Assembly (NCBI GenBank): GCA_023522315.1
Contig: JAHCSU010000302.1
Coordinates: 1 to 39,908, forward strand
From: Nostoc sp. CCCryo 231-06
Lineage (GTDB): Bacteria; Cyanobacteriota; Cyanobacteriia; Cyanobacteriales; Nostocaceae
Reading direction: 5' to 3'
DNA length: 39,908 bases
This document shows positions 1-7,556 of the stretch, in pieces; position 1 is the stretch's first letter; the number at the start of each line of letters is the position of its first letter. The notes under the pieces are model-generated. The model saw nothing but the letters and a program-made list of their open reading frames with translations. It was not told the origin of the DNA and made no database searches. The position numbers and the translations under genes were made by a program.

Positions 1-1033
1 GAGTTCCTATCAAAGCAGTGACAGCATTTAAAGGTAAAACCATCTGACTTACCCAGAGTTGAGAAAACAAATCTGCAAACAATGCTAAGATTGCACCCAT
101 CATTGTTACACTAGGAATTAATATCCGATGGTCGGAAGTATTAAAAAGACTACGACATAAATGAGGAATTGCTACACCTAAAAATGCTATAGGGCCACAA
201 AAAGCAGTAATTGCTCCAGCTAATATAGACGCACTCGTAATAATAGAAAATCTAGTTTTCTGCACCGTTAAACCTAAACTACGTGCATAAGATTCACCAA
301 GTAAAAGTGCATTCAAAGATTTTGATTGCAACACTGCTCCCAATAAACTCAAAAGTATCACAGGAATTAAAACAACTAACTGTTTCCAAGTCACCCCAGC
401 AAAACTACCAAAAGTCCACATAATATAACTTTGAATGCGTTCTTTTGAGCTAAACTGCAACAAAATACTAACAATTGCACTAGTAGCATAGCCAAACAAT
501 AAACCTAAAATTAATAACGTCATGGTATCTTGCACTCGGCGAGAAACAACTAACATTATCCCTAAAACCGATGCTGCGCCGAGACTAGCTGCTATCACTA
601 AACCAAAATCACTAATTATTCCCAAATCTGCTAATAATGTTGGTGTTGTCACACTTGCTGTCAGCACAACTAACGCTACACCTAAACTTGCACCAGAACT
701 AATTCCTAATACAAAAGGCCCTGCTAAGGGATTTTTAAATAAAGTTTGCATTTGTAAGCCACTCACACCTAAAGCCGCACCCGCTAAAGTTGCAGTCAAG
801 GCTTTAGGTAAGCGAAATTTGAGAATAATATGAGTCCATGTTACTTTTTCTGGTTCTTGTCCGAGCAAAATTTTGACTACTTCATTAACAGGAATATCAA
901 CTGAACCTAAAGCTAAGTCTAATAAAAAAGCCAAGATTAAACTTACAAGTATAATTAGAAAAATAATGGTTTTGAAAACCGGAGCTTTTTGGGTTAACAG
1001 GGGAAGTTTAAATTTATATTTTTCGCTTAACAT
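1..1033 (-). CDS. FecCD/BtuC-type ABC transporter permease (3' end cut by window edge)
   Basis: Read by hand on the minus strand from an ATG at 1033; the frame stays open to the window edge, so about 344 codons are present and only the extreme C-terminus is missing. The protein begins MLSEKYKFKLPLL, then alternates strongly hydrophobic segments with short loops. It carries FecCD-family hallmarks: LRLP-like KFRLPKALTATLAGAALG, then LQMQTLFKNPLAGPFVLGIS, GASLGVAL, and near the end FLGVAIPHLCR and DHRILIPS. Family role (known): the membrane-spanning homodimer that moves corrinoid, haem or ferric siderophore across the inner membrane. Its start lies 2 nt after the stop of the binding-protein gene, so translation is probably coupled. 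The B12 riboswitch upstream in the locus suggests a corrinoid substrate (inference); a BtuD-like ATPase would be expected just beyond the left edge. Confidence 0.92.
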   Translation of the reverse strand, partial: MLSEKYKFKLPLLTQKAPVFKTIIFLIILVSLILAFLLDLALGSVDIPVNEVVKILLGQEPEKVTWTHIILKFRLPKALTATLAGAALGVSGLQMQTLFKNPLAGPFVLGISSGASLGVALVVLTASVTTPTLLADLGIISDFGLVIAASLGAASVLGIMLVVSRRVQDTMTLLILGLLFGYATSAIVSILLQFSSKERIQSYIMWTFGSFAGVTWKQLVVLIPVILLSLLGAVLQSKSLNALLLGESYARSLGLTVQKTRFSIITSASILAGAITAFCGPIAFLGVAIPHLCRSLFNTSDHRILIPSVTMMGAILALFADLFSQLWVSQMVLPLNAVTALIGT

Positions 1034-1035
1034 TA

Positions 1036-2247
1036 TTAATTAAGTTTGTGGTAATAAAATAGTTTATGGTTAGGTAATATCTCTGGATGCAGTATTTTAA
1101 TCAAGTCAGATAAAACCATATCTGGGTTACTAATTCCGCTTTCCCAGTAATCATTACCTCCACTTTCATTGACACGGGCATTATTATTGTAAAGATTGCC
1201 TGTTTTCACAGCCTTAAAATCAGCATAGCGATTATCTTCAGCTACTAAATTCTTTAAATTCTTCCAAGATTGACTAAAATTCAACCAGTAGTCAGCATTG
1301 GCTGCACGTTCCAAAACAACTTCAAAAGATAAAGGTAAACTACCAGAGGATTTATCATCACTCCAGAGATAGTTTGCTCCTGCGTCAGCCAGATATTTAG
1401 CTACGTAACTTTTACCCCCAGGCATATACCAAGTACCTTTAAAATTGAACCCAACAAATATAGTTGGACGATTTTTTACAGATTTAGCTTTTTGAGCTAC
1501 TTGTGCATATTTATTGGCAATTTCACTAAATATTTTTTCTGCTTGCTCATCTTTATTAAAAAACAGAGCCGTAAATTTCAACCATTCGCTTCTTCCCAGT
1601 GGCGTGTCTTCCATATATTCATAATTTATCCCTACTTTCAAACCCGCCTCCGTGAGTTTGGCATAACTATCAGTTTGGGAATTTCCAGTACCAAAAGTTG
1701 TTACCAAGTCAGGATTTAATTCTAGTAATTTCTCTATATCCACATTTGAATTATCACCTACTTGTGTTACCTTTCCAGCTTTGATTCTCTCGACTACATC
1801 AGGAGTATTGACTTGTTTAGTATTACTAATACCAATCAGTTTATCAACTACACCTAATTTGGCTAGGTGGGGTAAATGAGTAGTAGATAGAGAAACTATG
1901 GAATTAATGGGAACTGTAATTACCCGTGCTTGATTAAATACTTTTGGCGTGGGAGTTCCACATTGAACTAAAACATATTGAAACTTTGTGTTGGCATTCT
2001 GCCAAGGATTTTTTATAGTGACGGTTTTGTAGTGTTTATGATACTCTACTGCGAAGCCTGTTGCATGAGTAATCTGAATTTTATTAGGAAAGTAATCAGT
2101 ATTGGGATCATATTTTTGAACACAGCCGTTATTATTGGTAGGTATATTAATCGGTGTATTATGGCAAGCAATTATTAAGATGGTAATTAAGAAGAATTGG
2201 CATAGAAAAATAATGGGTTTTGAGTGAGTCAGTTTTACCAATTTCAT
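1036..2247 (-). CDS. ABC transporter substrate-binding lipoprotein (FecB/BtuF-like)
   Basis: A 403-aa protein with an N-terminal hydrophobic segment ending in a lipobox (LIIAC, Cys about residue 28), so probably a lipoprotein facing the periplasm. The body matches the FecB/BtuF class of type III periplasmic binding proteins: ARVITVPINSIVSLSTTHLPHLAKLGVVDKL, the central LLELNPDLVTTFG, and the C-terminal half with GGKSYVAKYLADAGANYLW and ANADYWLNFSQSW. It sits between the [2Fe-2S] protein gene and the permease gene, with only 2 nt to the latter. Substrate cannot be read from sequence; the B12 riboswitch upstream favours a corrinoid, while the Fur box favours an iron complex. At 403 aa it is longer than a typical BtuF (roughly 250-270 aa), mainly through an N-terminal extension of about 100 residues before the binding fold. 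Confidence 0.88.
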   Translation of the reverse strand: MKLVKLTHSKPIIFLCQFFLITILIIACHNTPINIPTNNNGCVQKYDPNTDYFPNKIQITHATGFAVEYHKHYKTVTIKNPWQNANTKFQYVLVQCGTPTPKVFNQARVITVPINSIVSLSTTHLPHLAKLGVVDKLIGISNTKQVNTPDVVERIKAGKVTQVGDNSNVDIEKLLELNPDLVTTFGTGNSQTDSYAKLTEAGLKVGINYEYMEDTPLGRSEWLKFTALFFNKDEQAEKIFSEIANKYAQVAQKAKSVKNRPTIFVGFNFKGTWYMPGGKSYVAKYLADAGANYLWSDDKSSGSLPLSFEVVLERAANADYWLNFSQSWKNLKNLVAEDNRYADFKAVKTGNLYNNNARVNESGGNDYWESGISNPDMVLSDLIKILHPEILPNHKLFYYHKLN

Positions 2248-2270
2248 GGGGTTTGAGGAAATATGATTTT

Positions 2271-2300
2271 TCTCACGCAGAGACGCAGAGGCGCAGAGAG
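2271..2300. repeat. Interspersed ACGCAGAGGCGCAGAG repeat
   Basis: Imperfect tandem copies of an (A/G)CGCAGAG unit lie between the binding-protein gene and the ferredoxin-like gene. Similar runs, often in the opposite orientation, occur at 3259-3286, 14836-14880 (inside an NRPS gene), 24289-24318 (inside an NRPS gene) and 30017-30062. This dispersal marks it as a genome-wide short interspersed repeat rather than a local duplication. Confidence 0.75.
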
Positions 2301-2377
2301 TTAGAGAAGAATAGAAAAGAAGATGAACTATATAAAATCTGTTTTATGTCTTCGCGTGAGATTTTTAAAGGTAGAAG

Positions 2378-3250
2378 TTATGGGGAATCTGGTGGATAGC
2401 AATGTTCAATAACTTTGTTACCTTTTAGCAAATGTTCATTGACAATAGTTTCAGCTATATTTGGTTGAACGCGGGTGTACCAAGTTCTATCATCAGAATA
2501 AAATACTACTGGCCCTTGTTGGCAAACTTCCAAACAGCCAGATGTTCTCACTTCTATGTCTAAACCTGCATTTTCAACTGCTGATTTTAAAGCATCAAAT
2601 GTGGGTTGCCATTTGCGTGAAGGAAGACAACGAGTTGAGGTACAAACTGAAATATAAGAATGCTTCAGGGGATTTTTGCTAAACGGGATTGGTTGAATAC
2701 CCAATACATAAATATCTCTTAATTCCTGATACAAAGCTAACTTTGATAAATCAGGTTTACCTTCTGGTAATAAATTTTCACCATCAACGAAAGGATTAGG
2801 TAATAAAATCGTCATCAATTGTTCATCTGCACCATTCCAAAATTGAATTCCCCAACTTCTGGGATTCCCTTCTGCATTAAACCGACGATAAAAAGCCGCA
2901 CGACTAACTTGACGCTGCTTCCTAACTTCCACAGGAGTTCTACAAAGAGGCCCACCAAAATTAGTATCAATACACAAATGTAAATGCCAACCTTCAGTCG
3001 CTACTGTCAAATATCCATCATAGAGAATACAAAGTTTTGGTGCAGCATTAAATTCTAATTCCAAAACACTACCTTGGACAATATGCCCCACCCCTACCTG
3101 TTGCCAATTTTGCTCAAATAAAGTGTAAAGTAACGATGACAAAACATCACTTCCACAATCAAAATATTCATACTCAATTGTCCCACCTGTAGACAACGCC
3201 TCAGTCACAACTTGATTTACTGGTGTAACCAAACAATTAAACTCACTCAT
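2378..3250 (-). CDS. Protein with C-terminal thioredoxin-like [2Fe-2S] ferredoxin domain
   Basis: About 290 aa. The C-terminal ~95 residues are a thioredoxin-like [2Fe-2S] ferredoxin: SVCTSTRCLPS (C-x5-C) followed about 35 residues later by SGCLEVCQQGPVV (C-x3-C), the four-cysteine pattern of this fold. The N-terminal ~190 residues form a domain I cannot name; it contains WHLHLCIDTNFGGP and a YRRFN segment and may bind a ligand or partner. An upstream in-frame TTG (3256) exists, but the ATG at 3250 is preferred because AGAGGAGAG lies at good ribosome-binding distance. That purine stretch is part of an interspersed repeat. The gene follows the TonB receptor gene by 51 nt and precedes the binding-protein gene. 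Inference: an electron carrier for reducing imported corrinoid cobalt or ferric iron. No transmembrane segment is seen, so it is probably cytoplasmic. Confidence 0.82.
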   Translation of the reverse strand: MSEFNCLVTPVNQVVTEALSTGGTIEYEYFDCGSDVLSSLLYTLFEQNWQQVGVGHIVQGSVLELEFNAAPKLCILYDGYLTVATEGWHLHLCIDTNFGGPLCRTPVEVRKQRQVSRAAFYRRFNAEGNPRSWGIQFWNGADEQLMTILLPNPFVDGENLLPEGKPDLSKLALYQELRDIYVLGIQPIPFSKNPLKHSYISVCTSTRCLPSRKWQPTFDALKSAVENAGLDIEVRTSGCLEVCQQGPVVFYSDDRTWYTRVQPNIAETIVNEHLLKGNKVIEHCYPPDSP

Positions 3251-3258
3251 CTCCAACT

Positions 3259-3286
3259 CTCCTCTGCGCCTCTGCGCCTCTGCGTG
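3259..3286. repeat. Interspersed CCTCTGCG repeat supplying a ribosome-binding site
   Basis: Three near-copies of CTCTGCGC lie in the 51-nt gap between the TonB receptor and the ferredoxin-domain gene. On the minus strand the copy nearest the gene reads AGAGGAGAG just before the ATG at 3250, so the repeat appears to provide the Shine-Dalgarno sequence. Confidence 0.65.
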
Positions 3287-3301
3287 AAAAAACTCTTAAC
3301 C

Positions 3302-5434
3302 TTAAAACCTAGAACTTAACCCAACCTGAAAAACCCTCCCCCCATCAGGAAAACCCGGAAACAACTGATAACGCTGGTTAAATATATTATCTACACTACT
3401 TGTCAGTATCAAACTATCACTTAAAGGGACGCGCATTTTGAAATCTAAAGTAGTATAACCAGACAAAAACTCTGTATTAGTGTTATTCGTTGGATACCCA
3501 TTCAAAGAATTCATGAGCAATCCTAAATACCAACCTTGAGGATTTTCATAAGAAACACCCAAATTTAATTTATCCGCACCTGCAAAACGCAACTCCTTAT
3601 CAACTTCCGCCGGATTAGAACTTTCTAAAATCCGTGGATTATTAGCTGTATAATTAGCAAAAGCATAGATATTCTTCGCTAATTGTAAGTTTAAAGAAGC
3701 TTCAATTCCTGTAGTTCTAACCAGTCCGATATTTTCCCAAGTACCTGTATTGCCATTTACGGGTGGTGTCAACCGCTTAAAGGCAATTGTATCGGATACT
3801 GTGTTACTAAAGAATGTCAAACGTAATAAGCCTATATTACCTAACTTTTGGTCAATGCCAATATCAAAACTATCACCCTTTTCTGGCTTAAGTTCAGGAT
3901 TACCAATATTAGTAGGATTATTGTTAAATAAATTAGCAATGGTTGGCGCTCGGAAATTTCTGATATAGTTAGCTCTGAGTGTTGTGGAGTCAGAGATTGC
4001 TAATTTTGTACCTACAGATGGTGATGTAAATGAACCATTTACCAAACTACTGAAATCTTGGCGTACTCCTAAATTGATACTGAAACTAGAAGTAAAATTA
4101 TTTTCATATTTGGCGAAAATGGCTCCTTGACTAATCCCGTTGTCGTAATTTTCTCTATTGACATTAGTTTCATAATTAAAAGTGGTATTACGCACATTTG
4201 CATTCCGGTAATCAAAGCCATAAACTAAAATCTGATTTTTGCTCAGATTCCAACTATGTGTAGTTTGAATACCGTAAGAAACTTGGTTAGAATCAAACCT
4301 ATTTTGAGATGAAAGTGCGCCACTACGGTTATCAAAACGAGTATTGAGAAAATCAGTGTAAACTCTGGCTGTTAATAGCGAATCATTCCCATTCCCTAAT
4401 TTGGAATTCCAGGTTAAATCTGTAAGAACTTGGTCTGTATATTTGCGATTATTGTCGGTGAGAGAATTGAAAAAACCTTGCCCAAATTGTGGTTCAGGAA
4501 TTGGAACACCTCCTGGTACTCCCTGTTCTTTGCTTAAGTATAGGGTTGAGAGACTTAAGGTATTACGTGTTCCTAAATCTGCCTCTATTTTGACATTAAA
4601 GTTGTTAAATAGAGCATCATTATTTGTTCTAGTTCCTGTAAAATTGGCTTCAGGAATTGTAAAAGGATAATTATTTTCTGCTTGGGTACGGTTGTAACCT
4701 ACAACCCAAGAAATTGCACCTGCTTTCCCACTATTTTGAATGCTTTGTTGGTTTAGTCCATAAGCACCAATATTGACCTTGGCTTCCGTTGTAATTTTTT
4801 CTGTGGGACGACGAGTGACAATATTAATTACCCCTCCTATCGCATCAGAACCATAAAGAGTTGAACCTCCTCCTGGTAACACTTCAACTCTTTCGATATT
4901 ATTGGTAGTGAATTCTGAGAGGTCAAAACCACCGCCACCAAGATTATTAATTGGTCTACCATCAAGCAATATTAATACTTGACCAGTATTAGAACCGCGA
5001 ATAAATTGACCACTTAAGGCATTAACTTCTGTGCCAACTGTACCATCACCCAAGATACCAGGAAGAAATCGCAGTGCTTCTTTGACAGTTCTTGCACCTT
5101 GCGCTTCCATTTCTTCACCTGTAATTACGTAAACGGGACGGGTGGAATCTTTCACTGTCCCTTCGCGGCGAAAGGGTGAAAATACAGGTTCATTCAATAG
5201 TTTGTCGATGACTGTCAGTTCAATATCTGGTTCCGTTTCTGTTGTATTTTGAGATATTGGTTGTAAGTCTTTGGCTGAACCTTCCTGTTGGGAAAACTCA
5301 GATATTTGTAGAATTTCTATGGCTTTGGTACTTTGATTTTCCCATAGTATCCCCTGGGTAAATATCAAGCTAGACACAACAATTTTAAGTCCCCATTTGG
5401 GAACATAATTACTAGACATTGGTAATTTAAACAA
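3302..5434 (-). CDS. TonB-dependent outer membrane receptor, BtuB-like
   Basis: A 710-aa outer membrane receptor. An N-terminal signal-like segment (KIVVSSLIFTQGILW, then STKA) is followed by a TonB-box-like ELTVID at about residue 73. The plug domain (about 95-210) contains RPVYVITGEEMEAQGARTV, LRFLPGI, IRGSNTGQVLILLDGRPIN and GSTLYGSDAIGGVINIVTRRP, the last strongly typical of BtuB/CirA-type plugs. The rest is a beta-barrel rich in alternating aromatic residues and ends in Phe (VGLSSRF), as outer membrane proteins do. Start: ATG at 5434, or the second ATG at 5419. A near-perfect Fur-box-like palindrome lies about 130 nt upstream, and the DUF1636 gene further upstream has a B12 riboswitch. 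Corrinoid is the best substrate guess; an iron or other metal complex is an alternative, as BtuB-like cyanobacterial receptors are not all proven B12 importers. Confidence 0.93.
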   Translation of the reverse strand: MFKLPMSSNYVPKWGLKIVVSSLIFTQGILWENQSTKAIEILQISEFSQQEGSAKDLQPISQNTTETEPDIELTVIDKLLNEPVFSPFRREGTVKDSTRPVYVITGEEMEAQGARTVKEALRFLPGILGDGTVGTEVNALSGQFIRGSNTGQVLILLDGRPINNLGGGGFDLSEFTTNNIERVEVLPGGGSTLYGSDAIGGVINIVTRRPTEKITTEAKVNIGAYGLNQQSIQNSGKAGAISWVVGYNRTQAENNYPFTIPEANFTGTRTNNDALFNNFNVKIEADLGTRNTLSLSTLYLSKEQGVPGGVPIPEPQFGQGFFNSLTDNNRKYTDQVLTDLTWNSKLGNGNDSLLTARVYTDFLNTRFDNRSGALSSQNRFDSNQVSYGIQTTHSWNLSKNQILVYGFDYRNANVRNTTFNYETNVNRENYDNGISQGAIFAKYENNFTSSFSINLGVRQDFSSLVNGSFTSPSVGTKLAISDSTTLRANYIRNFRAPTIANLFNNNPTNIGNPELKPEKGDSFDIGIDQKLGNIGLLRLTFFSNTVSDTIAFKRLTPPVNGNTGTWENIGLVRTTGIEASLNLQLAKNIYAFANYTANNPRILESSNPAEVDKELRFAGADKLNLGVSYENPQGWYLGLLMNSLNGYPTNNTNTEFLSGYTTLDFKMRVPLSDSLILTSSVDNIFNQRYQLFPGFPDGGRVFQVGLSSRF

Positions 5435-5564
5435 CCTGTATAACTAAAACAAAAGCTGATTTTAATTCAGCAAAAGGAGGACAAGTATAGTGAAACTAGC
5501 CACCGTTTGTGCAAGGGTGGAGGAATGATGGCGACTTTAGAAGAAAGCCGCAGTGCGCTTGTAT

Positions 5565-5583
5565 GATAATCATAATCATTATC
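5565..5583. promoter_or_regulatory. Fur-box-like operator
   Basis: The 19 bases gataatcataatcattatc match the classical Fur consensus GATAATGATAATCATTATC at 18 of 19 positions by direct comparison. The palindrome lies about 130 nt upstream of the TonB receptor start and downstream of the DUF1636 gene, so it would let ferric uptake regulator control the receptor and following genes separately from the riboswitch. Confidence 0.8.
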
Positions 5584-5648
5584 ACATAGTTTGGTGAATT
5601 ATGAAATTTTCCGGCAACAAGATAGTTTTGATGCTACCCACTGAGCAA

Positions 5649-6059
5649 TTAACAACTATGTAAGTGTAATTTTGTCCACTTGCTCAGTGGTGGAATACTT
5701 GCCAGAATACCCTTTTTTAGAGGTTCGGGGCGTTCTAACCAAGGCAATGAACCATCCGGTTTAGCATAATATTGACTAGCACATTGCAAAACAGCAGATG
5801 CACTACTATCAACCGGTAAGTCACCGAAGAGATAGGTTGATTTATCTTCTGCAACAAAAGCAATGACACAAGAACGGCTACAAGCACTCATACATTCAAC
5901 TCCCTGAATGAGGAATTTATTTCGCAATTCCCAGTTTTGTGCAAGTTGTTGAAGCTGTTGTAGTAGTTGTTCACCTTTACTTTCGCCAACTCGTTTACCG
6001 TTTTGCCACACACTGGCGCAAGTCGTGCAAACAAATAAAGTATGTTGTTTATTGAGCAT
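5649..6059 (-). CDS. DUF1636 family cysteine-rich (putative metal or Fe-S) protein
   Basis: About 136 aa from the ATG at 6059, beginning MLNKQHTLFVCTTCASVWQ. Conserved cysteines are CTTC near the N-terminus and a second group in VECMSACSRSC, followed by a YLFGDL segment. This is the DUF1636 pattern, resembling thioredoxin-like [2Fe-2S] ferredoxins. The frame is open upstream to a TTG/ATG at 6209/6206, which would add 50 residues; I prefer 6059 because the extension does not look like the family and the shorter form has the expected size. Neither start has a clear Shine-Dalgarno. The gene is the first downstream of the cobalamin riboswitch, so its expression is probably repressed by adenosylcobalamin. 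DUF1636 genes are known near B12 and CobW-type genes; the biochemical role is not established. Confidence 0.82.
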   Translation of the reverse strand: MLNKQHTLFVCTTCASVWQNGKRVGESKGEQLLQQLQQLAQNWELRNKFLIQGVECMSACSRSCVIAFVAEDKSTYLFGDLPVDSSASAVLQCASQYYAKPDGSLPWLERPEPLKKGILASIPPLSKWTKLHLHSC

Positions 6060-6370
6060 TAATTTTGAAGTTTGTAGAGATAATTCTGAATCGCAGATAT
6101 GACAACTTTTCGCAGTCGTGCAACTGCAAAAACTTGTAAATTTAGCAAAAATGATGTTAAAAAAGCTTTCACGCCAGCAAAAAACTAGCGCAAATGACAG
6201 TTGCATCAAAGCATAATTGCAATTATCAATAAACTGTCTATAATTTCACAGCCATGAGTAGTCTGTGGCGTATCTCTGGCACTATGAGAACGTGAAACTG
6301 ATATATCGTTGAAATATTTATGGCAATATTCACCTGTACCTCGCAGATGTGTATGAGTTTGTCTGTTATT

Positions 6371-6497
6371 TTCGGCGGGCATTCTGACTCACAAGGCGAA
6401 CCTTGATTACAGCTGCGGGACAGCGCCGGATTTACACCGGACTTTCCCCCTTGCGTCTAATGGCTGATTCCCACCAGAACCGAGTTGATATTGGTCT
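6371..6497 (-). promoter_or_regulatory. Cobalamin (B12) riboswitch
   Basis: On the minus strand the order of conserved blocks is that of the cobalamin aptamer: GGTGGGAATCAGCC, then GGGGGAAAGTCCGGTGTAAA, TCCGGCGCTGTCCCGCAGC, TGTAATC, and the B12-box-like AGTCAGAATGCCCGCC at the 3' end (plus-strand 6373-6389). CCGG(T/C) arms can pair around the GTGTAAAT loop, and GGTTCGCC forms a small hairpin. It lies in the leader of the DUF1636 gene, about 310 nt before the preferred start. Known behaviour: adenosylcobalamin binding shuts off downstream transcription or translation. Confidence 0.93.
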
Positions 6498-6560
6498 CAT
6501 AATAGCATGATTATGAATTTAATCATACTTAAATTGATTGGTTGCAATAACTACCATTCG

Positions 6561-6750
6561 TTAGTGGGACTGAGACAAAAACAACTAAAAAAGAACCTCA
6601 AATCTATATACAAAAAGACTTTAATATCGTTTTGCTTAGTTTCTTAATATATCTGAGGTTTGGGCTATTTTTGAGCATAAGGTGTATTATCTCTTACCCT
6701 GCATGGGTTTGAGGCTTGTTTTTACCTTAAAAATGTTTAAGTCCCGCTAA
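6561..6750. mobile_element. Possible MITE-like element with 16-bp imperfect terminal inverted repeats
   Basis: The left end reads ttagtgggactgagac (6561-6576). The right end (6735-6750), reverse-complemented, reads ttagcgggacttaaac, matching at 13 of 16 positions. The ~190-bp interior has no gene and carries partly symmetrical blocks (aacctcaaatct near 6594 and atctgaggttt near 6650). Size, ends and lack of coding suggest a miniature inverted-repeat element or a deleted IS. It lies between the B12 riboswitch promoter region and the end of the hli operon. Confidence 0.5.
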
Positions 6751-6774
6751 ATGCACAGTTACTAATAATTGATT

Positions 6775-6817
6775 CCTAAAATTTAAAAGAAGTCTTGGTT
6801 ATGTCCACCAAGACTTC
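6775..6817 (-). terminator. Intrinsic terminator of the hli operon
   Basis: Perfect 11-bp inverted repeat: gaagtcttggt (6789-6799) and accaagacttc (6807-6817) around a 7-nt loop. On the minus strand it is followed by TTTTAAATTTT. It starts about 40 nt after the last gene of the hli operon. Confidence 0.85.
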
Positions 6818-6855
6818 GGATATATTTATTCAACTTAAAACCTGAAGCCAACTTT

Positions 6856-7095
6856 TTATCCCAAATTGCTGAAATAGATTGCCCAAATGGTTCCTGTTAC
6901 TCCTACAGCAATTAAAAGGTTAGTGAAAAACTTGCCTAATTCAGTTGATTCTCCCAGTACTTTATCATCTTGACCTGCACTGAAAAATAATGACCAGGCT
7001 TGGTTAACGTTAATTGTTTCAAAGTTGTTGAAATCAGGGCGAAAAACAACGGGGCCAATTAAATCTTTTTTAGGGAAATCAAAATCAGTTTTCAT
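6856..7095 (-). CDS. Small single-span membrane protein in the hli operon
   Basis: 79 aa. The first ~50 residues are soluble and acidic (KTDFDFPKKDLIGPVVFRPD, then NVNQAWSLFFSAGQDD); the C-terminal part has one transmembrane segment, FFTNLLIAVGVTGTIWAIYF. A good ribosome-binding site (AGAGGA) precedes the ATG. It lies 62 nt after the high-light-inducible gene and before a clear terminator, so the two form an operon. I do not recognise the family. It lacks the ExxNxR chlorophyll-binding motif, so it is not itself an Hlip. Partnership with an Hlip recalls the LilA-HliB pairing known in Synechocystis, but that is analogy only. Likely thylakoid membrane. Confidence 0.75.
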   Translation of the reverse strand: MKTDFDFPKKDLIGPVVFRPDFNNFETINVNQAWSLFFSAGQDDKVLGESTELGKFFTNLLIAVGVTGTIWAIYFSNLG

Positions 7096-7157
7096 AGCAA
7101 TCCTCTGGTAATTTTCTATCGGTTAATTGGGTTAAATTCTTAAATAGTCAGATTTAG

Positions 7158-7370
7158 TTATAGGTTTGTCAACCATCCAATCAAGCCGTGTCCTGTGACA
7201 ACTTCTACAGCTATGAGTGAGACAAAACCAATCATCGCTAAACGTCCGTTGAGTTTCTCGGCGTACTCGGTAAAACCTGCTCTTGGGGTTTCATCCACAT
7301 AAACCTTTGGTTCAATTGCAAAGTTGTTGAGTTGACCGAGTTCGTTCATGGTAAAGCTTTTGCTTGTCAT
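7158..7370 (-). CDS. hli: High-light-inducible protein (Hlip/Scp, one-helix chlorophyll-binding protein)
   Basis: 70 aa with the diagnostic Hlip helix: [20 protein letters not shown], giving E-x-x-N-G-R-x-A-M-x-G-F. The Glu, Asn and Arg are the chlorophyll-ligand and salt-bridge residues of the LHC superfamily. The ~35-residue N-terminal extension ([19 protein letters not shown]) is soluble and longer than in the shortest Hlips. AAGGA lies about 8 nt before the first ATG, supporting that start. Known role: thylakoid proteins that bind chlorophyll and carotenoid during photosystem II assembly and stress, dissipating energy. It is co-transcribed with the small membrane protein downstream. Unrelated in function to the flanking uptake loci. 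Confidence 0.95.
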   Translation of the reverse strand: MTSKSFTMNELGQLNNFAIEPKVYVDETPRAGFTEYAEKLNGRLAMIGFVSLIAVEVVTGHGLIGWLTNL

Positions 7371-7490
7371 GTCTTTTTTCCTTTACTTGCTTATGTAACT
7401 AAATATAACATTATGTAAATAATTTTTACAAGTGCTTGACAGAAATGAATAATGTGGTTTTCCGTACTAGCAGGTTAGGTTTACCGTATG

Positions 7491-7552
7491 TGCGATCGCC
7501 TCTGGCGGGTGCAAAGCACCATCGCGTAGCGTCTCCTTTTTGGGAGATCGCC
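7491..7552. repeat. HIP1-containing palindromic repeat after the exporter gene
   Basis: Between hli and the MFS gene lies a compact GC-rich block: gcgatcgcc, a hairpin ggtgcaaagcacc, catcgcgtagcgtc, then tctcctttttgggaga. This is the Nostoc-type palindromic interspersed repeat. A degenerate relative (gctacgctgggcggttacgccatcgcg) is at about 26152-26178. The inverted tctcc/gggaga pair may also act as a weak terminator for the NRPS-exporter operon. Confidence 0.55.
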
Positions 7553-7556
7553 TCTT

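Noticed and set aside
5480-5560. A second cobalamin riboswitch before the TonB receptor, suggested by gccaccgtttg
   Set aside because: Only a short GCCACCG-like string; the CCGG pairing blocks and B12 box seen at 6371-6497 are absent.
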